41,023 bases of DNA from an uncultured Thiotrichaceae bacterium. Its GTDB lineage: Bacteria > Pseudomonadota > Gammaproteobacteria > Thiotrichales > Thiotrichaceae. The notes below the pieces were generated by a model, which was not told the DNA's origin, did not search any database, and saw nothing but the letters and a program-made list of their open reading frames with translations. Position 1 is the first letter of the stretch, and each line of letters starts with the position of its first letter. Below are positions 17,501 through 24,840 of the stretch, piece after piece. The position numbers were made by a program, and so were the translations under genes. The stretch lies in contig CACVAY010000033.1 in NCBI GenBank assembly GCA_902727985.1, positions 1 through 41,023 of the forward strand, written 5' to 3'.

Positions 17501-20500
17501 CGCATTACCCATGCGATGACATTGGAGGTAGATGAGTTCGGCAATGTACACAAGTCACTGGCAATCGCTTATGGCAGGAAAGGGGAAAACATTCCTGACG
17601 CAAAGCCATCAGCAGACGGCAACCCTGTCATCAATGGCTGGACGCAAGCTGACCGGGAAAAGCAGCAGCAAACACTGATCACCTACAATGAAAATGATTT
17701 CACCCGCAAAGTCAAAGACACCGCTAAATCATTCATTGACACCGCGAATGACTATCGGACACCACTGCCCTGTGCATCGCGCAGTTACGAAATCACGGGT
17801 TTAATACCTGAGAACAGTGCTGCTCATTTCAGCTATGAGGAATTGACCAGGGATAACAATGGAACGCCCTTCGGTTTGTTAAACAGCTTGCCGGAAATTA
17901 ACTATGAAGTGCGGCCAACGGCAGGACAGCAACAGAAACGCCTGATCAAACACACCTGCACGCTGTATCGCAAAAACGACCTGAGCGATTTATTGGACAG
18001 GGGAGAAATCGAATCTATGGCGTTGCCGGGTGAGAGCTACCAGCTGGCATTTACACAAGGTTTGCTGGATCAGGTTTACAAACGCCAACGAAATGAGACA
18101 GCGCCTGTAGAAACACTGCTTACCCCGGAAATTGTAAAAGAAGGTGGCTATGTCGATTTCGATAAGAGTGATGAGCAGCTTAAAGAGAAAAACTGGTGGA
18201 TACCATCCGGCAAACTGCTCTACCACTACGACGAGACAAATACTGAAACTGAGGTTAGTGCTGATGATGAACTTACGGCAGCCAGGCAGCACTTCTTTCT
18301 CCCCCGCCGTTTTCAAGATCCATTTGGCCATAGCGCTTATGTGGATTACGACGATTATGACTTATTCGTTACCCGCACAACCGATGCGGTAAAGAACCAA
18401 ACCTTCGCAGAATATGACTACAGGGTTTTACAATCCCGACTGATGACCGACCCCAATGATAACCAGACCGCCGTAGCTTTTGATGTATTGGGTATGGTCG
18501 CCGGTAATGCGGTTATGGGCAAGGCGTATGCCAACCCACCGGAAGGTGACTCGCTGGAGGGCTTTCAGGCCGATCTGACAGAAGATCAGATCAACGATTT
18601 TCATGCAGACCCGACTGCTGACAAGGCGCGGCAGTTTCTCGGTAATGCAAGCTCGCGGATTCTATATAACGTCAAGCGTTCCAAGCCAGATTCACAACCT
18701 GCTTTTGCCATTACGCTGGCAAGAGAAACTCATGTTAGTGATTTGAAAATTGACCCCGCAACCGGTCAGCCAGAACCGACCAAAGTACAAATTAGCTTTA
18801 GCTATTCCGATGGATTTGGGCGTGAAATCCAGCAAAAGGTGCAGGCCGAACAAGGCCAGTTGCCGAAGCGTGACAAAGTTACTAAAGAGTTGGTACTAAA
18901 AGACGGCTACCCGGTTATGGAAGCTGGCAATGGCAGATCGCGCTGGGTAGGCAGTGGCTGGACAATCTTCAATAACAAGGGCAAGCCGGTACGTCAGTAC
19001 GAACCGTTCTTCACCGACCGGCATGATTTCGAGTTTGAAGTCTGTATCGGCGTAAGTCCGGTGCTGTTTTACGATCCGCTGGGGCGTGTAATTGCCACGC
19101 TGCATCCCAACCATACCTATGAAAAAGTGCTGTTTGATCCGTGGCGGCAGACAAGCTGGGATGTCAATGATACGGTTTTTATGCATCCCCAAACCGATGA
19201 TCCCGATATTGCATACATTACTGCCCAGTATTTCGCGGAACACAAGGATTGGCAAAGTTGGCATAGCCTTAGAACCGTTCCGGCCAAAGCTCTGGAAAAG
19301 TGGCCAGATTATGGTAAACAGGGTAATTTCCTTCCTTTCAATGCAAAGCGCAGATTAGCGGAGAAACAAGCCGCCGAAAAAACGGAAAAGCATGCTAACA
19401 CGCCTTCAGCTGTACATTTTGACACGCTGGGCAGACCTTTCCTGACCTTTGCGCATAATGGGTATAAGGGCGAAGGTGAAAACAAAACGCCCATTCTACA
19501 TGCCACCCGCGTTGAACTGGATATCGAGGGCAATGAACGTGCCGTGATTGACGCCCGTGGCAATACCGTTATGTCTTATGCCTACAACATGGCTGGGCCG
19601 GAAGAAGATGATGAGGGTGACGAGGAAGACGAAGAAGAAACTGCGACCAATCGTATTTATCAGCACAGTATGGATGCAGGTGAGCGTTGGACACTCAATG
19701 ATATAGCAGGTAATCCCATTCATAACTGGGATGCCCGGGGACACCATTTTCATAACGAATATGACTCGCTGCGCCGCCCGATCAGACAGTTTATTCAGGG
19801 AGAATATGAAAAAGAGGCGCAGGCAGACGGGCATGAGTCAGACCCTGCATCAGTCAGTGAAAATAAAATTCTGTTTGAACAGATCATTTATGGTGAAGGC
19901 GTAGGGGGGGATAAAGGCAAAACAGCCAATCTTCGCGGGCAGATTTACCAGCACTATGACTCCAGCGCTTGCACAACAAACGTGGCTTTCGATTTTAAAG
20001 GTAATATCCTGGAAGAGCGTAAGCAGCATATTGATGACCCGACTGCCTCACTCACTAACTGGTTAGATGCCGATCTGACTATCACCTTGCATGCTGATAT
20101 CTTTAATCGCTATACCAAATACGACGCCCTGAATCGGATGGTGCGTCAATACAACTGGCATACCGATCCGTTGGGTGTCGCCGTCTATGAGCCGCAGTAT
20201 AATAAACGCGGTTTATTGCAAGAAGAAAGCCTCACGATTCAGGCGCAAAAAACCAATGAGGGTTTTACCGGGGGGCAAAAAAGTACGCCGGTTTCAGCTA
20301 TTGTTTACGATGCGAAGGGGCAACGGCAAAGCATCAACTACGGCAATGGAACCATTACCCGCTATCACTATGATCCATTAACATTCCGGCTGGAACAGCT
20401 ACGTACTACCCGTCCTGGGTATAACCCAGTATTCCCGGAAACCCACTCGAATCTAAAGAACGACAAGATATTGCAGCAGCTTTGCTACACCTACGATCCT

Positions 20501-22387
20501 AACGGCAATATTACCGAAATTGTTGATGAGGCCTACGAGCCTGTTTTTTTCCAAAATCAGAAAGTCGAGCCGAGAAATCGTTATACCTATGACCCTCTTT
20601 ATCGTCTGATTCAGGCACAAGGGCGCGAGAGCAAAACCTCTAAACCACCCAGTCAATTCGAAGACAAACCCATTGGTGTGACCTTCCCTGTAACCGATGA
20701 AACCCTGAGAAATTACAGGCAGAACTATTCCTATGATGCCGTTGGCAATATCGAAAAAATGCAGCATGTGGCAGCAGGTGGGCGATGGACAAGACGCTAC
20801 CAGTACGATGATAAAAGTAACCGTTTGCTAAGCACGCTGGTGGGCAATGATGAAACCAAAATCATCCATTATGACTACGATGCTCACGGCAATATGCTTA
20901 ATCTTGCTAATGATGGTAAATCAATTAACTGGGATTATCAGGACATGATTCATGGTTGTGATTTAAAGGGAGGGGGTACGGCTTACTACAGCTATGATGC
21001 AGAAAAACAACGCACACGAAAGTATATTGAGAAGCAGGGAAATACCGTCGCAGAGCGATTTTATATTGATGACATAGAAAGATATCGATTCTGGAAGAAA
21101 GGAGCAGAAGCCAATGGGTTTTTAGAAGAAATAGAAACCTATCATGTGCTTGTCGATCAACAACGGTTGTTAATGATCGAGGATGTTACTAAAACGAATA
21201 ACATTAAACTGAAAGAAGGTGTCTTATTTCGATATCAGTACAGCAATCATCTTGGTTCAGCTTCTTTGGAGTTGGATGAAAAGAAAAATACTATTTCTTA
21301 TGAAGAATATCATCCATATGGAGCCTCGGCTTATAAGTTTAGGAATGAGGGAGGAGACTGTATTCGTAAACGGTATCGGTATACAGGAATAGAACGAGAT
21401 AGTGAAACAGGATTAAATTATCATGGTGCTAGGTATTATATTAATTGGTTAGGTAGATGGGTTAATACTGATCCAGACGATATGGATGATGATGTAAATA
21501 TATATAACTATGTTAGTAATAATCCGATTATATACATTGACCAAGATGGACGAAAGAAAAAAAATTCATTTGTTCAAGGGGGGAAAGATAGTCTTTACCG
21601 CTATGCTGATGTTTTAATTCCCATGCAAATCAGTAATTTTGGTTTTCATCAGTTCTATGGGCATGCCTCTAAGTACCATAAATATGGTGGAACAACACGT
21701 CAAGAAAAAAGAAGAAAACTGTTAAAGTGGAATAAGAAAGCAAAAATTTCTGGCAAAGGTAGATTTCTCCCAAGTCCAATGCCTGAAAAGCTAGGATGTT
21801 TTAGTTGGGCGATGCTACATATAAAGGCAGCATATGCTGAGGCAGGCAAACAACAAAAGTGGAAAAAAATGTTATCGGCTTTGAGACAAGGTAAAACTGG
21901 ATATACACATCTTGCTCCACATACACTCGCAAGAGAACTACAAAAAGATGGATGGAAAGTTATCTATTTTAACCCAGATGTACAAAATTTAAAATCTTAC
22001 GATTCGTCTATTAAAAAGATTAGAAGGATAGACCCATTAGAACGTACATGGTTAAGAAAACGTGGGATAAAAATTGATGATACTATTTTAAATTATGCTC
22101 CTTCTGGATCTGCTAGTCCTGATAGTACAAGTTTACTAAAACTGAAAAAGTTAAGCAAAATAGACTTTTGGTGGGCATCATATAACGTAACTCTAATATC
22201 AGAGAGAAATGGACTGAGAATAGAAAAACCAACTAGTGGTGGGCATTCTATTGCTGGCTCAGGATTAAATGTTTTTAGCTTTAATTGGACTCGAAGCCCA
22301 AATAAAAACCCTATTAATAAAAAATTAATAACAGATCCTGCTCATAGGCATGCTGGATTTATTGTTGTACCTCCGGGTTCATGGTAA
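14561..22387 (+). CDS. Tc toxin TcB-TcC fusion with C-terminal toxin domain
   Basis: The protein has 2608 residues. An SpvB/TcaC-type N-terminus (GTSSFSIPIATSTGRSGLDP, GNGIFGFGWSLALPSITRKT) is followed by five FG-GAP/VCBS-like calcium loops near residues 418, 483, 534, 593 and 648 (for example DITGDGHADI, DMSGDGLTDIVRI). TcdB middle regions and many RHS/YD repeats (YDYDAHGN, YDAVGNIEKM) come next. The RHS core ends GARYYINWLGRWV...NTDPDD, then NNPIIYIDQDG at about 2289-2330, retaining the Asp residues expected for self-cleavage. Residues 2331-2608 are the released toxin, which I do not recognise. It has C2413 in LGCFSWAMLHIKAAY, GGHSIAGSG and HRHAGFIVVPPG, so a papain-like Cys/His fold is possible but unproven. 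TcB and TcC are usually separate; here they are fused. No signal peptide. The last 1.4 kb is visibly more AT-rich. Confidence 0.92.
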   Translation: MENIERSNPKTPNLVRAPSINLPKGGGAIKGLGEKFAANPVTGTSSFSIPIATSTGRSGLDPELPISYDSGSGNGIFGFGWSLALPSITRKTDKGLPRYRNAEESDTFILSGAEDLVPVLDVDDNLTSDADYSIKRYRPRIEGLFARIERWTKQSNGDVHWRSISKDNILTIYGLDAGSRIADPADNSRIYSWLISETRDDKGNAIVYQYQQDNDADVDLSVAHEKNRVRSANRYLKRIYYGNRESLLDSHCSRPRFLDPVPDKEKWMFEVVFDYGEHAEQTPLPEPDEGSDWKCRTDAFSSYRSGFEIRTTHLCKRVLMFHHFSHEDNVGDDCLVRSTDFTYTDKQENSGFTFLIEATQKAYKRNSDKSGYDTRSLPPLEFKYTQAVINEEIHSIDQKVMENLPIGLDGRQYQWIDLDGEGLSGILTEQAGGLFYKRNISPRPSSNQQAQGHQTDVQFEALQAVATKPSTAALVSGQQQLLDLDGNGQLDLVDFNEPVQGFYERTPDKDWENFKPFKSLPNIDWQNSNLKFVDITGDGHADILISEDDVFCWYPSKAEAGFGAAETVRKTLDEESGARIVFADSEQAIYLADMSGDGLTDIVRIRNGEVCYWPNLGYGRFGAKVGMDNPPWFDHHDQFNQQRIRVADIDGSGANDILYLGTNGVSIYFNLSGNGWSDATTLSQFPPIDNLSSVQTADLLGNGTACLVWSSPLPAHASQPMRYIDLMSGQKPHLLTRIVNNLGAETHIEYAPSTQFYLDDEAKGQPWITKLPFPVHVVERVITLDNISKNRFVSRYAYHHGYFDGIEREFRGFGMVEQWDTEEYAAFDDHGLLAASNENSNSDMPPVHTKTWFHTGAYVPGDKISLLYMQEYFGAPGSDNALEGFEKTLLPDTILPEIEDKPLSAKEAREACRSLKGAMLRQEVYADDGNKVKAGIPYTVTEQNFTIKCLQRQNENRHAVFFTHEREAISYHHERNTNDPRITHAMTLEVDEFGNVHKSLAIAYGRKGENIPDAKPSADGNPVINGWTQADREKQQQTLITYNENDFTRKVKDTAKSFIDTANDYRTPLPCASRSYEITGLIPENSAAHFSYEELTRDNNGTPFGLLNSLPEINYEVRPTAGQQQKRLIKHTCTLYRKNDLSDLLDRGEIESMALPGESYQLAFTQGLLDQVYKRQRNETAPVETLLTPEIVKEGGYVDFDKSDEQLKEKNWWIPSGKLLYHYDETNTETEVSADDELTAARQHFFLPRRFQDPFGHSAYVDYDDYDLFVTRTTDAVKNQTFAEYDYRVLQSRLMTDPNDNQTAVAFDVLGMVAGNAVMGKAYANPPEGDSLEGFQADLTEDQINDFHADPTADKARQFLGNASSRILYNVKRSKPDSQPAFAITLARETHVSDLKIDPATGQPEPTKVQISFSYSDGFGREIQQKVQAEQGQLPKRDKVTKELVLKDGYPVMEAGNGRSRWVGSGWTIFNNKGKPVRQYEPFFTDRHDFEFEVCIGVSPVLFYDPLGRVIATLHPNHTYEKVLFDPWRQTSWDVNDTVFMHPQTDDPDIAYITAQYFAEHKDWQSWHSLRTVPAKALEKWPDYGKQGNFLPFNAKRRLAEKQAAEKTEKHANTPSAVHFDTLGRPFLTFAHNGYKGEGENKTPILHATRVELDIEGNERAVIDARGNTVMSYAYNMAGPEEDDEGDEEDEEETATNRIYQHSMDAGERWTLNDIAGNPIHNWDARGHHFHNEYDSLRRPIRQFIQGEYEKEAQADGHESDPASVSENKILFEQIIYGEGVGGDKGKTANLRGQIYQHYDSSACTTNVAFDFKGNILEERKQHIDDPTASLTNWLDADLTITLHADIFNRYTKYDALNRMVRQYNWHTDPLGVAVYEPQYNKRGLLQEESLTIQAQKTNEGFTGGQKSTPVSAIVYDAKGQRQSINYGNGTITRYHYDPLTFRLEQLRTTRPGYNPVFPETHSNLKNDKILQQLCYTYDPNGNITEIVDEAYEPVFFQNQKVEPRNRYTYDPLYRLIQAQGRESKTSKPPSQFEDKPIGVTFPVTDETLRNYRQNYSYDAVGNIEKMQHVAAGGRWTRRYQYDDKSNRLLSTLVGNDETKIIHYDYDAHGNMLNLANDGKSINWDYQDMIHGCDLKGGGTAYYSYDAEKQRTRKYIEKQGNTVAERFYIDDIERYRFWKKGAEANGFLEEIETYHVLVDQQRLLMIEDVTKTNNIKLKEGVLFRYQYSNHLGSASLELDEKKNTISYEEYHPYGASAYKFRNEGGDCIRKRYRYTGIERDSETGLNYHGARYYINWLGRWVNTDPDDMDDDVNIYNYVSNNPIIYIDQDGRKKKNSFVQGGKDSLYRYADVLIPMQISNFGFHQFYGHASKYHKYGGTTRQEKRRKLLKWNKKAKISGKGRFLPSPMPEKLGCFSWAMLHIKAAYAEAGKQQKWKKMLSALRQGKTGYTHLAPHTLARELQKDGWKVIYFNPDVQNLKSYDSSIKKIRRIDPLERTWLRKRGIKIDDTILNYAPSGSASPDSTSLLKLKKLSKIDFWWASYNVTLISERNGLRIEKPTSGGHSIAGSGLNVFSFNWTRSPNKNPINKKLITDPAHRHAGFIVVPPGSW

Positions 22388-22402
22388 CAATAAAAAATAT
22401 GG

Positions 22403-22475
22403 GATCTATTTGATAGTCGGATGCAATAAAAATCAGTGCCATTAAATAGATCAAAGGGGTCGGACTCGTTTGATC
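22403..22475. repeat. REP-like palindromic element
   Basis: GATCAAA (22449-22455) and TTTGATC (22469-22475) flank a G-rich 13-base centre (GGGGTCGGACTCG). A second dyad, GATCTATTT (22403-22411) with AAATAGATC (22444-22452), overlaps its left arm. The GGGGTCGGACTCG-type centre resembles palindromes linked to REP-associated tyrosine transposases; no transposase is nearby. This fills most of the gap between the toxin tip and the next gene. Confidence 0.35.
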
Positions 22476-22504
22476 CATCGCAATTGAAATTTTGGAGCTA
22501 GTAA

Positions 22505-22942
22505 GTGAACTTATATGAATTTTTATCAAGTGCCTTTTGGCCTATTGTTGTACTAGTCTTGGGGCTAATTTACAAAAAGTCAATTGACCAACGCAAAACT
22601 GTAGAAGTCGAGTTTCTACAAACAGCTACGCTTAGGTTAGGTGAAAAACAAGCAGAGGGAGATGTTGGTGCTTTGATAAAAGAACTGAATAAAGTTTTTG
22701 ATAGCAGGCTGAAAAGAAAACATAAAGACTTTCTTATCAAGCTTGTTGAGTCTGGAGGTGAACCAACAGTGGAAGAGGCTATTCCAGAATTCGATCGTAC
22801 TAATCCGAATCAACTTGGAATGCTGCGAGCTTTGCGCGGCTTGGGAATCATCCACCCGGCAGGATACGGTAAGTGGGAAAGTAACAAGGCCATTATCGTT
22901 GATGGGCTCGGTAGGGAATTATACAAGCAACTAACCAAATAG
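22505..22942 (+). CDS. Small single-TM protein directly after the toxin gene
   Basis: The 145-residue protein starts with GTG, preceded by GGAG at about 8 bases. Residues about 8-23 (SAFWPIVVLVLGLIY) are one membrane segment. The rest is charged and soluble, ending in a winged-helix-like stretch (QLGMLRALRGLGIIHPAG, then GLGRELYKQL). I recognise no family. The position immediately behind a polymorphic toxin tip is where an immunity gene sits in RHS/CDI systems, but Tc toxins are generally not thought to need one, so this stays a hypothesis. Confidence 0.7.
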   Translation: MNLYEFLSSAFWPIVVLVLGLIYKKSIDQRKTVEVEFLQTATLRLGEKQAEGDVGALIKELNKVFDSRLKRKHKDFLIKLVESGGEPTVEEAIPEFDRTNPNQLGMLRALRGLGIIHPAGYGKWESNKAIIVDGLGRELYKQLTK

Positions 22943-23011
22943 TTATTTATCTTTCATCATTACAGCTGAAATAAATCTCAGTAACGAAATGAACAAGTAA
23001 AGGGGCAAGAT

Positions 23012-23737
23012 ATGAGTTGCGATATTAAATTTAAAGGTAGTTATGTCATTATCGAAGGCAGTCATGCCCAGTTTACCACTACAGACCTGATGCTAGATGC
23101 GCCAAGTAGACGAAAAAATAATGTGAACTACAGACGGGCTTTAGTTCACGATCATAAAGATGGCTTGACCATTAACTACAACTCTGACTATCCAAATGGT
23201 GTGACCATTGATGGCGAAACCAAGGTGGAGGATTTAACTGCTAACAAAATAAGCTCCAATCAGATAGTCAGCAAATATATTAAAGCGAATACGATTGAAG
23301 CTGAAGAAGGTGGTGAAGTTAGCATTAATCATATCAAGACTAATAGATCGCAAGTCAACTTTATGGATGCCGGGCTTATAGAAGCAGCGGAAGTTCATGG
23401 AAGTCGTATGTGGGCTGGCAGTTTGCAGCCAAAAGAGAAAAATGATGCATTAATTATCGGCGCTTCCGGCGCAACAAAGAAGGTCGAGTTGGCCGGGCCA
23501 GGACTTCTGGTTAGTGGTGGGATACAGATTTTAGGTGATTCTGAATTTAGTAAGCCACTCAATGTACCTGATATATTTCTTGTGCCTGGGCAGGTTGATG
23601 TAGACAACCCGGTCGCTAAGAAATATAGCCTGTTTGCGAAAATCAAAGAATTACAAAAAGAGAACGCTTCCCTAAAGAATCAACTGCTTGAATTAACCGG
23701 GCGCGTACAAAAGCTTGAGGAAAGGGATGATGATTAG
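23012..23737 (+). CDS. Fibre-like beta-structured protein with C-terminal coiled coil
   Basis: The 241-residue protein has no signal peptide. The ALVHDHKDGLTINYNSDYPN segment (about 45-64), ending in GVTIDG, is a pattern I associate with hypothetical phage-tail or cell-surface beta proteins. Regularly spaced short strands follow (TKVEDLTANKISSN, KYIKANTIEAEE, GEVSINHIKTN), suggesting a beta-helix or trimeric fibre. Residues about 208-240 (IKELQKENASLKNQLLEL, GRVQKLEE) are a leucine-zipper coiled coil fit for trimerisation. AAGGGG precedes the ATG. It overlaps the next gene by 11 bases. The function is unknown; a structural or adhesin-like Tc accessory is one guess. Confidence 0.72.
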   Translation: MSCDIKFKGSYVIIEGSHAQFTTTDLMLDAPSRRKNNVNYRRALVHDHKDGLTINYNSDYPNGVTIDGETKVEDLTANKISSNQIVSKYIKANTIEAEEGGEVSINHIKTNRSQVNFMDAGLIEAAEVHGSRMWAGSLQPKEKNDALIIGASGATKKVELAGPGLLVSGGIQILGDSEFSKPLNVPDIFLVPGQVDVDNPVAKKYSLFAKIKELQKENASLKNQLLELTGRVQKLEERDDD

Positions 23738-24767
23738 TTTCGTTGAATCCTTGAAAAAAATAGGCATTACCCCCCCTTTTAGCCTTAATGAAGATCTTCA
23801 GGCATATCCAAACAGTATGCAAGAACTACTGCGCATTATGAATCTTCCAACGTCAGACTTGAAACAACTCTCAAGCAGAAAGGTGCATGAGTTTACCGAG
23901 GAAAATGCCCAAGGTCTGACTTATGCTTATAGGGATACGTGGTTTTTATCAAGTGAAAAAGAAGTCTTTAAATATCGTTTTATCGGTGACAACCCGTACA
24001 AGCCAGACAAGGTGATCAGGCAGAAGCGTGTAGCTCTCTCTGAATTGATAAAGAAAATAGCATTAGATCAACATTTACGCAGACATGTTGGAAAAAGAGA
24101 AGTGTTCGATCATATAGGAGACATAGATTACTACAATAGTATGCTCTTTCTTTCGATAAGGGAAAAAGATGGTTGTGCACCACTGCTCCTGGTTTTATCA
24201 GAAAGTCTCGATGTTATTTGTTATTCACGTTTAAGTTCAAGTGTTGACTACTGGTGTGCAATAAATCCTTGGAGTGGCGTCTTGTATGCAGCCCCAATAA
24301 TTTGCTCTGAAGATAAAGGTTATGGATATTTGAATGCTTTTGATATTACTGGAATTATCAATAATTTTCATAATCGAGATACATGGGGTGGCTATATTGA
24401 AGTTAGTCTGATGAAAAACAATAAATTCAGATTTTATGAATATAACAACGGCATAGATACTGCGAGGTCATTTCAAGGCATAACCTTTTCTAATAATGGT
24501 TTCATGTATACAACAACTGCAAAATTGTTTTACAACGGTTTTTGGGGCAAGCGATGGGATAATTCGATGAGAGTATATAACGCATTAACAGGTAAATATT
24601 TAGGTAAAAAAGATTTTGATTTTGAGGGTGCTGGAGATGAAATAGAAGGATTATCCATTCATCCTTCTGGCATTATATATGTCGCAGTTGCTGATAATGA
24701 TGCCAGTGATGATGAGTTTGAAATACATGCTTTCAAATATCCTGAGAAAAGTAATAAGGTTGTTTGA
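23727..24767 (+). CDS. Predicted beta-propeller protein of unknown function
   Basis: About 346 residues, counted from tandem ATGs at 23727/23730 behind GAGGAAAGGG; the longer TTG reading at 23715 is not needed. It overlaps the stop of the fibre-like gene, so the two are translationally coupled. After a helical N-terminus, it repeats a sheet-like unit (HIGDIDYYNSMLFLSI, WCAINPWSGVLYAAPI, FQGITFSNNGFMYTTT, IEGLSIHPSGIIYVAVAD), as in NHL/YncE-like propellers. No catalytic motif, no signal peptide. I cannot assign a family with certainty. Confidence 0.7.
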   Translation: MMISFVESLKKIGITPPFSLNEDLQAYPNSMQELLRIMNLPTSDLKQLSSRKVHEFTEENAQGLTYAYRDTWFLSSEKEVFKYRFIGDNPYKPDKVIRQKRVALSELIKKIALDQHLRRHVGKREVFDHIGDIDYYNSMLFLSIREKDGCAPLLLVLSESLDVICYSRLSSSVDYWCAINPWSGVLYAAPIICSEDKGYGYLNAFDITGIINNFHNRDTWGGYIEVSLMKNNKFRFYEYNNGIDTARSFQGITFSNNGFMYTTTAKLFYNGFWGKRWDNSMRVYNALTGKYLGKKDFDFEGAGDEIEGLSIHPSGIIYVAVADNDASDDEFEIHAFKYPEKSNKVV

Positions 24768-24840
24768 TATCAGGTTTGAATGCTTAAACTCTTTGTATGT
24801 CAAGTATTGATAATATTGCAAGAAAATAGGAAGCTAAATC

